Notes under the pieces: generated by a model
What the model was told of the DNA's origin: nothing
What the model saw: the letters and a program-made list of their open reading frames with translations, nothing else
Database searches by the model: none
Shown here: positions 1-13,479 of the stretch, piece by piece
How positions within the stretch are numbered: position 1 is the stretch's first letter
Layout of the letters: each line of letters begins with the position of its first letter
Made by a program: the position numbers and the translations under genes
Origin: Cristatella mucedo
Taxonomy: Eukaryota; Bryozoa; Phylactolaemata; Cristatellidae
NCBI GenBank assembly: GCA_009760855.2
Contig: WPIO01000089.1
Coordinates: forward strand, 141,001-205,000
DNA: 64,000 bases
Direction: 5' to 3'

Positions 1-380
1 GCGCTGCAGCCGCCGCAGCAGGCCGGCACCTAGCGAGGACGATCGGCGCCCACGTCCGATGACAGACTGCCCAGCAGTCGACCACAAGATTGCCACGCTG
101 AAGGCTGGCACAAGCAGCACAGCACGCGTAGCCGAGCGACTCGCTGCAGTCTTGCCTTGGCTCTCGGCACGCCCCGAAACGCTTTCTCGTCGTTTGCGAT
201 CATACGTGCAGCTGACGATCACGCTGAGAACGTCAGGCGACCAGAATCGTGCGCACCAACTTGCTTGCTCCAGCTCACCTCACGACGCTTGCAAAACCTG
301 GGCCGACGGACGCGCCGAACGCTGCCTGCTTTGCGCCAACAGGCAAGCCACGCAGTCGTACCTCGTCTACAGCTGGATCC

Positions 381-540
381 GCTGGTTCCTGTCGTGGACA
401 GGTGGGCTCTATTTGCGGACTGACCGGTTGTGCTTAGTTGGACCGACCGGTTCATGTCGTGGACCGTAGGGAGACAAGGTCGTGGACAAACGGGCTCTTC
501 CCCTTGGACCAATATGTTCTTGTCGTGGACAGCAGGGCTC
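381..540. repeat. short degenerate internal repeat (GTCGTGGAC motif)
   Basis: The nonamer GTCGTGGAC, or a close variant, recurs four times about 40-60 bp apart, near 390, 453, 480 and 524. Each is followed within a few bases by a G-rich stretch such as GGGCTC. It recurs at the same place in copies 2 and 3 (near 3083 and 5761). This looks like an older, smaller repeat embedded in the large unit. Confidence 0.6.
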
Positions 541-757
541 CGATTAGGTCATCGATTGGGTGGGCAAGCCCAATGAGGCGAAACCGGTCGCTCTTCAGGT
601 GGCGACTCTCACTTTGCTTGCTGCCATGTCACGCCTGAGCTGTGCTCGATCGAACGCCTGGCACGACTCCTTCCAAGCCGCCGAGGCTGGCCACCTGCCA
701 CCGAATCGAGCGAGCGCAGCAGGCGATCGCGCAGCGCATTTCGGGCTTCTATGCGTG

Positions 758-894
<137 letters not shown>

Positions 895-3452
895 CTTACC
901 CTACGTCGTAGGTTGCTTGCGATTCCATTTCGTCCAAGGGTGACAGCAGCGACAGCAGAGCGCTCGGACGCCTCGTGTTCCCGAGGAAACAAACGGTTAG
1001 CAAACAAACGCCTTGTGATCCGACCGTGCTACTTTTTTTCCGATCCATGCAGCTAGACGGCCAGCTGGGCTCGCAGCTACTCTTGGTCAATTCAACGAAC
1101 GTGGCATGCTGACGTGTCCGGAAAACCCATACCGAATTACAGCCCGAGCAGTGGCACGACCGGCTGGACTGAAGCAGGACAGGGTTGTGCTATGTCAGAC
1201 GCCGCGAGCCACACTTATCATCAGCCGATGCCCCACCGTCACACGTCGTAGTAGGCTTGTCACCCGGACCGACAAAAGACCATGCCACGGCTGTTCCCGA
1301 GCACGAGCGCACGGCTACTGGCAACATACCTGGCTCGTAGCACGTCCAATCCCTGGCAACATCGCTCCTCTCCTGGCACTGGGGTGATGGGCCAAATTGC
1401 ACCCTCGACGACTGCCTGCGTGCGCTTTGCTCTACTACTGCGACGATGCGCGCATGCACCAAAGCGACATGCTACGGCCTTGCCTTGCTCCGCTCGCTCG
1501 GGCCCTGCGAGGCATCTCTCTCTTGGCAGGTCCGGTGTGCCACTGACGAAGACTGCCGAACGGGTCGACCCGCACGAGCTCCCTCTCTTGCTCAAGCTCG
1601 GCTCCCGAAGGTCGACATCTGGGCTAGCGAAAGGGCCTGCGCTCTGCGCGACGAGGCGGCGGCAACGTAATCCCTTAGGCCTACCTCAGCTTCGCTTCAG
1701 CCGATTCGTTGCCCGGTTCGGTCACGGATCGCTTTCACGGGCCGCTCGCCGAACATGTGCGATCGTCGTCACGATCGACCCACTACTCGCCTAGCTGGCT
1801 CACAGCATGCCTTCACTTGTGCGAAGCAACCTTGGCTGCCGAACGGAGCGCTCTCGCGAGAGCCGCGGGCGCACGGCGCGTCGCAAGTCGGGACCGAGCA
1901 CCTCTCACCCGCCTCGGGAGATCGTCGACAGGTACTGTCTTCACTGCTTCCGTCGCAGCCTCGCTACGATCACGGCAGCACACCTTCCAAGGTAGCCGAA
2001 AGGGGCGAAACCCGTGATGCGTGCGTTCGGGAACTTTCGAGTTGAACGAAGCTCCTCTCCGGATGTGCACTGGACGCATTCTACCGGGCCTGCGCCGAAC
2101 GCGAAAGGCGCAGCGCGGGCCACTGCCACGGACTGCCGATCGTCCCCTACCTTCCTTGCGCCGTTCCATCTAAGGTGCCGTTCGATCTAAGGTGCGGCTT
2201 GCCAGGCGCTAGCTCTCCGCATTGGCACGTCAGCTCGGCGACGACTGCTAGCCGGGACGCTAGGCATTTCCATCGTGTCGAACGCTCACCGACGTCGGTG
2301 CGACGTGTCTACACCTAGGGTGACGCCATCGCCGCGGGCTGCTGGCAGCGCGCTTGCGGTCGCTTCACGGCAGGCATCCGTACCTGGCGGCTAGACCGCG
2401 ATCGATCCCGCGTTGGCACTAGCCTGACTGACGACCGAGTCGGCAAACGGACCGAGGCACGACGCTGACACGCGACACTCAGCGACCGGCAGCCAGGAGA
2501 GTACCCATTGCATCGAACGGCTGGCTGCCGCCTGCAGTCGGCCACCTTCTGCACCGACCTCTCGACGCAAGATAGGGATGCAGGACGGCGACACGGCCGC
2601 AGTCGAAATACTCCTCTCAACCTACACACGCCCTACCTGGCTTGTGCCGTCCGTTTTCCGGCCGGCGAGGTCGCATTGCTCGAGTTTGCAAGTGCGCTGC
2701 AGCCGCCGCAGCAGGCCGGCACCTAGCGAGGACGATCGGCGCCCACGTCCGATGACAGACTGCCCAGCAGTCGACCACAAGATTGCCACGCTGAAGGCTG
2801 GCACAAGCAGCACAGCACGCGTAGCCGAGCGACTCGCTGCAGTCTTGCCTTGGCTCTCGGCACGCCCCGAAACGCTTTCTCGTCGTTTGCGATCATACGT
2901 GCAGCTGACGATCACGCTGAGAACGTCAGGCGACCAGAATCGTGCGCACCAACTTGCTTGCTCCAGCTCACCTCACGACGCTTGCAAAACCTGGGCCGAC
3001 GGACGCGCCGAACGCTGCCTGCTTTGCGCCAACAGGCAAGCCACGCAGTCGTACCTCGTCTACAGCTGGATCCGCTGGTTCCTGTCGTGGACAGGTGGGC
3101 TCTATTTGCGGACTGACCGGTTGTGCTTAGTTGGACCGACCGGTTCATGTCGTGGACCGTAGGGAGACAAGGTCGTGGACAAACGGGCTCTTCCCCTTGG
3201 ACCAATATGTTCTTGTCGTGGACAGCAGGGCTCCGATTAGGTCATCGATTGGGTGGGCAAGCCCAATGAGGCGAAACCGGTCGCTCTTCAGGTGGCGACT
3301 CTCACTTTGCTTGCTGCCATGTCACGCCTGAGCTGTGCTCGATCGAACGCCTGGCACGACTCCTTCCAAGCCGCCGAGGCTGGCCACCTGCCACCGAATC
3401 GAGCGAGCGCAGCAGGCGATCGCGCAGCGCATTTCGGGCTTCTATGCGTGCA

Positions 3453-3569
<117 letters not shown>

Positions 3570-6079
3570 CTTACCCTACGTCGTAGGTTGCTTGCGATTC
3601 CATTTCGTCCAAGGGTGACAGCAGCGACAGCAGAGCGCTCGGACGCCTCGTGTTCCCGAGGAAACAAACGGTTAGCAAACAAACGCCTTGTGATCCGACC
3701 GTGCTACTTTTTTTCCGATCCATGCAGCTAGACGGCCAGCTGGGCTCGCAGCTACTCTTGGTCAATTCAACGAACGTGGCATGCTGACGTGTCCGGAAAA
3801 CCCATACCGAATTACAGCCCGAGCAGTGGCACGACCGGCTGGACTGAAGCAGGACAGGGTTGTGCTATGTCAGACGCCGCGAGCCACACTTATCATCAGC
3901 CGATGCCCCACCGTCACACGTCGTAGTAGGCTTGTCACCCGGACCGACAAAAGACCATGCCACGGCTGTTCCCGAGCACGAGCGCACGGCTACTGGCAAC
4001 ATACCTGGCTCGTAGCACGTCCAATCCCTGGCAACATCGCTCCTCTCCTGGCACTGGGGGGTGATGGGCCAAATTGCACCCTCGACGACTGCCTGCGTGC
4101 GCTTTGCTCTACTACTGCGACGATGCGCGCATGCACCAAAGCGACATGCTACGGCCTTGCCTTGCTCCGCTCGCTCGGGCCCTGCGAGGCATCTCTCTCT
4201 TGGCAGGTCCGGTGTGCCACTGACGAAGACTGCCGAACGGGTCGACCCGCACGAGCTCCCTCTCTTGCTCAAGCTCGGCTCCCGAAGGTCGACATCTGGG
4301 CTAGCGAAAGGGCCTGCGCTCTGCGCGACGAGGCGGCGGCAACGTAATCCCTTAGGCCTACCTCAGCTTCGCTTCAGCCGATTCGTTGCCCGGTTCGGTC
4401 ACGGATCGCTTTCACGGGCCGCTCGCCGAACATGTGCGATCGTCGTCACGATCGACCCACTACTCGCCTAGCTGGCTCACAGCATGCCTTCACTTGTGCG
4501 AAGCAACCTTGGCTGCCGAACGGAGCGCTCTCGCGAGAGCCGCGGGCGCACGGCGCGTCGCAAGTCGGGACCGAGCACCTCTCACCCGCCTCGGGAGATC
4601 GTCGACAGGTACTGTCTTCACTGCTTCCGTCGCAGCCTCGCTACGATCACGGCAGCACACCTTCCAAGGTAGCCGAAAGGGGCGAAACCCGTGATGCGTG
4701 CGTTCGGGAACTTTCGAGTTGAACGAAGCTCCTCTCCGGATGTGCACTGGACGCATTCTACCGGGCCTGCGCCGAACGCGAAAGGCGCAGCGCGGGCCAC
4801 TGCCACGGACTGCCGATCGTCCCCTACCTTCCTTGCGCCGTTCCATCTAAGGTGCCGTTCGATCTAAGGTGCGGCTTGCCAGGCGCTAGCTCTCCGCATT
4901 GGCACGTCAGCTCGGCGACGACTGCTAGCCGGGACGCTAGGCATTTCCATCGTGTCGAACGCTCACCGACGTCGGTGCGACGTGTCTACACCTAGGGTGA
5001 CGCCATCGCCGCGGGCTGCTGGCAGCGCGCTTGCGGTCGCTTCACGGCAGGCATCCGTACCTGGCGGCTAGACCGCGATCGATCCCGCGTTGGCACTAGC
5101 CTGACTGACGACCGAGTCGGCAAACGGACCGAGGCACGACGCTGACACGCGACACTCAGCGACCGGCAGCCAGGAGAGTACCCATTGCATCGAACGGCTG
5201 GCTGCCGCCTGCAGTCGGCCACCTTCTGCACCGACCTCTCGACGCAAGATAGGGATGCAGGACGGCGACACGGCCGCAGTCGAAATACTCCTCTCAACCT
5301 ACACACGCCCTACCTGGCTTGTGCCGTCCGTTTTCCGGCCGGCGAGGTCGCATTGCTCGAGTTTGCAAGTGCGATGCAGCCGCCGCAGCAGGCCGGCACC
5401 TAGCGAGGACGATCGGCGCCCACGTCCGATGACAGACTGCCCAGCAGTCGACCACAAGATTGCCACGCTGAAGGCTGGCACAAGCAGCACAGCACGCGTA
5501 GCCGAGCGACTCGCTGCAGTCTTGCCTTGGCTCTCGGCACGCCCCGAAACGCTTTCTCGTCGTTTGCGATCATACGTGCAGCTGACGATCACGCTGAGAA
5601 CGTCAGGCGACCAGAATCGTGCGCACCAACTTGCTTGCTCCAGCTCACCTCACGACGCTTGCAAAACCTGGGCCGACGGACGCGCCGAACGCTGCCTGCT
5701 TTGCGCCAACAGGCAAGCCACGCAGTCGTACCTCGTCTACAGCTGGATCCGCTGGTTCCTGTCGTGGACAGGTGGGCTCTATTTGCGGACTGACCGGTTG
5801 TGCTTAGTTGGACCGACCGGTTCATGTCGTGGACCGTAGGGAGACAAGGTCGTGGACAAACGGGCTCTTCCCCTTGGACCAATATGTTCTTGTCGTGGAC
5901 AGCAGGGCTCCGATTAGGTCATCGATTGGGTGGGCAAGCCCAATGAGGCGAAACCGGTCGCTCTTCAGGTGGCGACTCTCACTTTGCTTGCTGCCATGTC
6001 ACGCCTGAGCTGTGCTCGATCGAACGCCTGGCACGACTCCTTCCAAGCCACCGAGGCTGGCCACCTGCCACTGAATCGA

Positions 6080-8479
6080 CAGTACATTCACTGCTCGGAT
6101 GTCAGGATACGACTTTTAGCTTACAAAATTATTTGGAAGGCAGCATACAGTTCCTTTAGTTCGTGTGAGCTTAGACAGTCCTGTTTTGCTTTGTTTTATC
6201 CGGTAGCAATAATCACTTGTACGGGTTAAGTACTGACGATGGTATAGCAATTCTTTAATAATTGTGTTCCAGCGACGCACAAATTGTAATTCATGAGTTG
6301 GTGACCTGAGAAGCAACTAATGTATTCGCAACTAGCACAACCAACGAGGGAATGATCTATTCGATCGATCGACTTTAATTATTTGAAACTTAGTTCTTAC
6401 ACCAACGTTGGTTTTAACAATGGCTGTAAACCTGAGCTCGGGACCTAGCTTACCAGAAGCAACAAGGACTGAGCTTACCCTTGCACTGATTTTCTTTGGC
6501 TTAAGCTGAGTTGACTCACGTACATAAACCATCATAGCATTATCATCGGTTGCCCGAGTAGCACTGCATACATCTGAGGAATGTGGTTACATCATTCGAG
6601 ATCTTGCCTGACATCTTGTCCCATTATTCGGTTCTCCTGCAATTCTATGCTCTGCAACAGAGCTAGTATTACATATGTACAATCCCACCGATTGCCAGAT
6701 CAGCACAAAACGCATTTAGGTCAATGGGTTCGCATGCGCCTGTACCGTTATTTCAGGCTGTCAGTAGTCCTCTCGGGCTGACTGCTGCAGCCATGTATCT
6801 AGCAGTCAACGCGCTTGTCATAACCATATTCGACTGATGATAGAAAGGCAGTGCAAGGCTAAGAGCAAGAATAACTGGCAACTTTCATGAGGAGCATCTG
6901 TCCACTTATGTAGCCGTGCTGTTAAGCTATAACGTTCGTGCAGGAAGCAGTCTGCAAAGTACCAGGGTCAATAAACATGAGGTCCGGAACTTGGTTTATG
7001 GCTTAAGCAGGCAGCTGTGGCAATTCAATTGCCTCACCAACAGCTTTGATATTAAAACCTGGTCGAGCAGCCCATGCTGGGAGCCGGCTGGTTTTATGTT
7101 ACAGATCTCGTCCTTGAAATCAGGGTTTGTCATCAGTGACACTGCATCTGGCTACCTCCTCGATACTTTGTGCAACAGCCGACAAAAACGCTAACTGCAG
7201 AGTGCAAGCTTGCCTGCCAGCTTTGCCTTTTCACTCCAGGTGAAACTTTTGCCCTAGGACATTGCAAGCTGGTGACAAGTCCTTGAATTAGCTTCACATT
7301 CTGTAACCATGGTGCATATACAATTATAATCAAGTAGAACCTTGTTTTGTCGGCCAGGCATCCATTGAAGCCCTGCGATAGAATTATTTAGTAAACGAAC
7401 ATGCTAACATTTTAACAATGCCGATGCACTAAATTTTACTACACAAATAGGACCTTGTTAGCAGCTTGCTAGCTAATCACCTGCTGGATGCCGTTAGCCA
7501 TTTTTGCCCGATGAGCTTAACCTTGATTAAACTTATTTTGTTGTAGTTCAGCTGTGCAGCTAAGAAGACAATCATCCCTTGGAACGTCAGCTGTCTGCCG
7601 AGGCCTAGAATTTGCAAAGCATTTGAAGTGTAAGCTTGGGCTGCAACCACAAGACGGTAACAAAATACGTAGCCATAAATTTAATGTTAATGATAGCACG
7701 CGAGCAAAAACAGCCTCAGCTCGAAAGGTTCATAGCAGCTTGGCCAACCCGGGTGGATGCTTGACTTTTATCGCCTCCACGTTTCAGTTTCGAGCCGTCT
7801 TCACCACTGCTTTTAATCTTCCTGCAGATAATAAAGTTATCTGATGGCACCACCAGCGTACAACTATTACGGCAAAGCTTTGCAATATAAAACGATGCGT
7901 TTTTCTACACAAACCTGCAACGATTGATTCACCGAGCCCGAGTACCACAGAACTTGACCGAGCTAGAAATGTCAGCACGATGTCAATTTCACAAAACAAT
8001 ATATATTGCGTTTCGTGCTCCTGACTGGTCAGCACTGACAATAAGCCACAGAAAAACGTCAGCGATCATTTATTCATGTTCTCACCACGTGAGCATCAAA
8101 TATGAAAAAAACAGCCAAACTTTGATACAAAGCAAGCTCCTTACAAACAAATTGCCATGAGGACTAGCACATAGCTCAAGAATGGCTACACATACAACTG
8201 CTAACAGCCAAGAAGTGAAAAATACCCTTCATACTCAAATCGCTGATGCAGGCACGATCCATCCACCAATTTGAGAATCATCACTACCGTAGGTCGCCGG
8301 CTAAGTGCCTGCCGCAATGATCAGTTGGTTTACGTGGATTTCAACGCATCCTTCCTGGCAGAACTTGATTGCAGGGTGACCCAGGAACTGTTTCCATCGT
8401 GGAAACCAGGTCAACCCTGTAATTTGAAACGCACGGTGGCTTAAACAGATAGCGGGTACTGCTAGAAGAGCCATCAAAT
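6080..8479. other. unassigned DNA, no gene seen
   Basis: Base composition drops to AT-rich right after the macrosatellite break. Open frames are all under 100 codons, without recognisable domains or convincing splice-site pairs. I see no long repeat or terminal inverted repeat here. The stretch below 8480 may include the 3' UTR of the minus-strand candidate ORF that ends at 8480: an AATAAA on the minus strand lies near 8070. Confidence 0.5.
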
Positions 8480-8830
8480 CTACCTGTTCTTAAGAACCTT
8501 CCGCATATCGGAAAAGAATTTATCAATGCCTAACACATCACAATCGTCCTCGCACTTTCCGTCACTGGACGAGCAACTGTCATCCGTTATTGTTTCAGCA
8601 CAGCTTTGGGCGTCAACGCGTGGAATTTTGGCTGCAGGCCTTACAGGGCTCCATGCCCTGAGCTTGCGTTTGTTATTCTTGACGTCCCCGTATCTCACTA
8701 CCACCGACTGAAGCAACGCTAATATACGGAGGTCTGGGTTTTTCCTCACTTTGTGACGATGCTTCTTATGCAGCGCTCTGCAAACAAGGTACTCGGTATT
8801 CTGCTCGCTCGACGACAACGTAGGCACCAT
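8480..8830 (-). CDS. candidate single-exon gene, hypothetical 116-residue protein
   Basis: A complete ATG-to-stop frame of 116 codons that looks more like real protein than its neighbours. It has a basic N-terminal third (HKKHRHKVRK, then PDLRILALLQSVV), a lysine/arginine-rich stretch (NNKRKLRAW), a serine/aspartate-rich acidic segment (DDSCSSSDGKCEDDCD) and a short amphipathic C-terminus (FFSDMRKVLKNR). This pattern of basic region, acidic stretch and short helix is common in small nuclear regulators, but I do not recognise a family and assign no function. A minus-strand AATAAA about 400 bp downstream, near 8070, could serve as a polyadenylation signal. It could also be one exon of a longer gene or a chance frame. 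Confidence 0.4.
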   Translation of the reverse strand: MVPTLSSSEQNTEYLVCRALHKKHRHKVRKNPDLRILALLQSVVVRYGDVKNNKRKLRAWSPVRPAAKIPRVDAQSCAETITDDSCSSSDGKCEDDCDVLGIDKFFSDMRKVLKNR

Positions 8831-10180
8831 ACTTCGGAGCCACTAGGCAATGTACGTACGTACACTACGTACCAGGCTCGGGACTTCGCAGAACCACCGC
8901 TGGCTACGCCGGCTTCTACAACATATAGACGGGTAAACTAAGCATGCAACCTTTTCATAGGCCGTCAAAAATTAGCAGAAAACGGGATACATCTCAAGAT
9001 GGCTGCCGAAATAAAATTTCGCTTCCACCCTTCACATAGCAAACACGGCCAAGCACAGTTAAGAAGAAATAAGGTCTACCTTCCGGCGTGACTCCCTTGT
9101 TCCTAATGCACTCCCACAAGCGCAAGTGTCAACTCAGTAACAAGCAAGAGAGGCACGGTGATAAACCTCAACACACAAATTCGTACGCAACAATGCCGTG
9201 ATGGCGCGGCAAGTAGCGCAGGCCGTAAATAAGGTAGTAATGCGCCCAAGTAGTCTGCTGGCGTATGGCCACCGATATAGAAACATACTAGTACAGTAAA
9301 CTGTAATAAAAATGTATTACTTATTAATTATAATGCTTTTATTGATTATTTTAAGCGCAATACATCTAAAATGCTTCATAAGTCCGTTAGTAAAGCCGAC
9401 TGGCGGTTGTGTTCCTCCGCGATCCGCGTTCTTCCGGGTAGCTGACGTGACGGCCACCCTGAATCCGGGTTTTCCCCTATTACGCGCGCCACTAGAATTG
9501 CGTCATAAAGTAGAGTCAGGCACTGTAGACGAGTTCCGCCTGATGACTGAAGCATTAATATTCTCATCATATACCAACTATTGCACAATTCGGTTAATGA
9601 TATTTCTGCGAATTATAAGTACTACGCACATCCTTACGTACTGTTTGACCTGCTTAGCATTAAGTTAACGCGACGAAGAAGACGCACCCACTGATACGCC
9701 ACCTTGCGCCGCAGCCTACAGTCAAGTCAGCTGCTTATAATGGCCGCCGCACCGCCACTTCCCGGAGGCCCTCCCCGACGTAACAGAGGCAGGCGGCAGA
9801 CTTGGGCGATCAGATTCTCGCGCGACATATCAAGTAATGAGCAATCGATCTACTTACTGATATAGTGAAGGAAGAGCCTTGGTGGTTCTCACCATTCTGG
9901 CAAAAGCCTGTAAGAATTGCTGGTCGCACGACTCGAGCCGAAGACTGGGTCTTCAAGTGCGAGCAGCTTACCGCAGGGCTCTAGGTTGCTGTGTCGCGAT
10001 CGTGAACCTCCGCTTACGTATCCTCACATCCTCCAAACCGCGCACGATTATAAATTAGCTCTCACCAAATGCTGCAATAAAAAGGCGATGCTTCCATATT
10101 CGGAGGCACTTGCTCAGAGGGTCCTGTACTCGAGGACTAGCTACGACAATTGTGTTTACGCGGTTACAAACGTGGAAGTG
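8831..10180. other. unassigned DNA, no gene seen
   Basis: Mixed AT-rich DNA. The longest open frame, 9312-9668 plus, begins in a run of hydrophobic codons in AT-rich sequence, matches no known family and lacks a convincing context. If the ORF at 8480-8830 is real, its promoter would lie at the start of this stretch. Confidence 0.45.
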
Positions 10181-10186
10181 CTACAA

Positions 10187-10668
10187 ATGTTGTGGTGTGC
10201 GGCTTACACGTCCAGTCAGGACTAGGCCAAAAACACAGCGCTTGTAACGGTGATAGTCAGCCGACGCGCGACGAATTCTGGCGACGCCTGAACCTTGTAG
10301 TGTGGCTGGTTACTTGTAGGTGCAGCACAAATGCACGCAGGTATGCCGACAGTAACAGAAACACAGTAACGACGATGAGCGCTCATACATTAGCATATAA
10401 AGTTCGAATCCATAATGCAGGCAAGTCTATTTAACACAAGTGGACAGTTAGAGGCGTTCAACGGCGGCCACAACGTACGCCAACGACTCTGCGGCCTAGA
10501 GCTCACATCAGCTCCAATGCCTGTACCCCAAGTCTCGAATCCTGACTGCCGCTATCTCACGGCGCCGGCCTTTTAAATGGCCTCGGCAATAAACTATCCT
10601 ACAATCGCATGATCATGAATTATAACTAAACGCCATAATTCGGCTGGTTTAGCAGGCGCCGCCGTTAC
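10187..10668 (+). repeat. dispersed repeat, copy A (unclassified; solo LTR possible)
   Basis: This stretch is clearly homologous, with many substitutions and small indels, to 15870-16365 in the same orientation. Shared landmarks in order are a GTCAG-ACTAGGCC block, CTTGAACCTTGTA-like, AGGTGCAGCAC-AATGCAC, CAGAAACAC, AAGTCTATTT, GTACGCCAA, GGCCTAG and a TTTTA...CTCGGC block near the end. Copy A starts TGTTGTGG and can be read as ending in ...TTACA, as an LTR would. However, no flanking target duplication is visible, so LTR status is only a suggestion. Confidence 0.7.
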
Positions 10669-11039
10669 AATATGATGCTGTTATCATTTTCAATAGCTAT
10701 TGATGCGGCGCATTCTCACAAGCGGTCCGCCATTGCTCTTTCTTTGCTACTTACTGCTTCAGCTACCCCCGATTCGGCTCATCTCCTGACTGGCTACGGA
10801 AAATTCGAGTGCAATGACCATTTTCAATTGGTAGAAACGCAGAAACCTAATTTCTCGGACAAGAATATCCGGAGGGAATGTCTAGATAGGCGCGCTTTCT
10901 TCCTTCTTCTCCTAAAATTCAACTCATTATTATCATGAACGGTAAAGACTTGGCCTATGGGTCCTGTCCTACAATTGTCACCTCACGTAAGGAGCTCGGC
11001 TATCAGCTTCAAAGAGTTTGTAGGGAACCAATTAATGTG

Positions 11040-12365
11040 CAGCAATTTCTCTCGCCTCTCATCTCGCCTGGGTATCGCTGGCGCTGCTCTGCAGTGGTTC
11101 AGGTCCTATCTCAGTGGGGGACTCCAGAGTATTGACGTGAATGGACAATGATCATCCGAGGTACCTCTGAAATATAGCGTACCTCAGGGCTCCGTGCTAG
11201 GTTCGGTACTTTTCGCGGTCTATACTCTCCCTCTTGCTGATGTGATTGCCAAGCACAATCTAGGCTTTCACTTCTATGCGGATGACACTCAGTTGCACCT
11301 TTGCTCTGATCCCTCCCAGCTTTCGAGCACCTCAAATTCTCTACTCACTTGCTGCATGTATTGATGACATCCGCACATGGATGGCAGCAAATTTTCTAAA
11401 ACTAAATGATGATAAAACTTACTAGTTATGGGCAAACCCAGTGTGATTCACAAATTGGAAAGGATGAAGCTCAAAATTGGCTCTGCCAGCATATCTTCAT
11501 TTGAATCAGCTCGAAATCTAGGTGTCATATTCCAAAGCGATCTCTCGTTAGACGATCATATCAGCTCCACAGTCAAATCTGCCTATTTTCAGCTTCATAA
11601 CATTGATAAAATTAGGGCTTGTTTAGATAAGGATACCACGTCCAAGTTGGTCCACGCATTCGTGACATCCCGTCTCGACTTCTGCAACTCACTGCTTACT
11701 GGCCTAGCAGCATGTGCGATCAGGCGATTGCAGCTTGTGCAAAACTCTGCAGCTAGGCTTGTCTGTCGTGAGCGTCGCAGTTGCCACATTACTCCACTTC
11801 TCGCCGACCTGCACTGGCTACCAGTCAAGCAACGGATTGACTTCAAGGTTTTGTTGCTCACTTTTAGGTCCCTTCATTCTTTGGCTCAAGCCTATCTGTC
11901 AGATATACTACCCCATCAGGCCAAGCATCGTAACACCCGCTTTTCGGAATCCAACAGTCTATAAATACCCCGTACAAACCTTAAATCCTTTGGAGACCGC
12001 GCATTTAGTTCGTATGCTCCCAAAGCTTGGAACTCCCTCCCGACTTGCGTCAGAACATCTCCTGACCTGACCACATTTAAAAAGAACTTAAAAACACACC
12101 TATTTAGGACAGCATTCAGTGGGTCCCTGTGATTCGTCTTTGATGTGCTTATGCGTGCTGACACTGTGCATGCTGCCACTAACCACATTTGCATGCTGAC
12201 CCTGTGCATGTCACCCCTAACCATGTTATTCATGTTGTTTGTTTATCAAGCATGATTTTACTCACCATTCAATTGCATTTCACTTTGCAGCAAATGTAAA
12301 GCGCCTAGAGAGAGATTGAGTTCTCTGAGGGCGCTTTATCAAGTGCAATATTATTATTATTATTA
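11040..12365 (+). mobile_element. CR1/L2-type LINE, 5'-truncated, 3' half
   Basis: A non-LTR retrotransposon remnant. It begins inside the reverse transcriptase (LGIAGAALQWFRSYLSGG near 11070-11120, after which a stop interrupts the frame). It continues through PQGSVLGS near 11188 and the catalytic [10 protein letters not shown] motif near 11272-11301. The best-kept piece is an open stretch at 11428-11964 covering the C-terminal RT region ([54 protein letters not shown]). The 3' UTR ends with a hairpin-forming block, AAAGCGCCTAGAG ... GAGGGCGCTTTATC, and an (ATT)n tail at about 12350-12365. Stops and the missing 5' half make it dead. The clade (CR1 or L2) is assigned from this layout and the short tandem tail. 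Confidence 0.9.
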
Positions 12366-13050
12366 ATTTCATGCGGTTATTGGAGCGTTCATTATAGTTT
12401 TGTCCGGTAATTTGTGATGGAGCGAAGTGTCAACATACGTCGATCAACATGTAGGAGGAGCATGCAACTAAAAACAGCAGGCCGTCGGGAGGGGCGACTG
12501 CGTGAAAAAGTATTTTTATTTTGTAAATTCGGGGGAGCGGTCAAACTTTTAACGAGCTTACGTTTCGTGAAACGAGTTAAATTATATGCGAGCAAATCAC
12601 ATTGTTAGCGGAGCGTAGCGGAAGAACTTATGGGGCGACTAACTATTATTACACGAAAGCAAATAAATCGCGGCTTGTAACGTTGAAGCGGTTTGCTCCT
12701 AAGCATGCGACCTTTAGCTCAGCGGTAGCACTCTCACTCAGCAAGCTCAGTGCACTGGGATTAATCCTCATTGTCTGGATTGCTCCGTCAGCTATAACGG
12801 CTAGATGACATTTCTTTCCGCGAAACTTGCTCTTTTCCGCAGAGGCTGGCCGATGCGGAGGACGGAGGACGCGAAGCTTCGGAGGCGTGCATCATGGGAA
12901 GAATAAGGAGAAGCTTGCAGATCGGTGCGGCTCGAGACGTGAAATTCTCATTGGAACGCAGCAGCAGCAGCAGTGAGCTCTCCGAATGTGAAGCCAAAAA
13001 GAGAAGAGTGGCAAGGAAAATAATCTCTCCGTTACTGTGAGAGCGTTAAG
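12366..13050. other. unassigned DNA with a weak tRNA-like stretch
   Basis: No gene seen. Around 12710-12775 there is a good RNA polymerase III A-box-like string (TAGCTCAGCGGTAG), followed about 35 bp later by a poor B-box (GGGATTAATCC). It could be the head of a decayed SINE or a tRNA pseudogene. There is no foldable complete tRNA. Confidence 0.35.
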
Positions 13051-13479
13051 GACATGAGTAGGGTTTCTAGTATTTGTTAAGCAGAAACAGTAAAACAGCT
13101 GTTTTTTGTCCAAAATCCAAAAAGTAAACAGCTGTTCCTTTCTAACCGTTTTACTGCTTTCAGTGGAAGTTTTCAAACAAAAGGTAGTACAACAATAGCT
13201 CAAACGTCCATTATGGATATGAAATATGTAGCGGAAAAAATTTAAATTTCTTTAGAGTGTGCTTATGATTTTTATGTTGATTTTTTATTAAATTGGTCAA
13301 AAGAAAAATTAAAATGCAATTTAAAAATATTATTAAGTTGGATGTAAACTAAATTGATCTTGTCGCATCGACAAATATTTAAGCCCTTTTCAGCCACGTC
13401 TTTAGTTTGGGAATACGCCGCAAAACGAAAGAACCCAGTTATAGAAGAGCTAGAAGGTAAAGTGGACATTGCAATACAA

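Noticed and set aside
381-540. Spaced short repeats considered as a CRISPR-like array
   Set aside because: The repeats are only about nine bases, irregularly spaced and degenerate, and the genome is clearly an animal's.
11428-11964. The 178-codon open frame considered as a host gene
   Set aside because: It is the C-terminal RT region of a LINE, present in several other copies in the window and lacking the 5' half.
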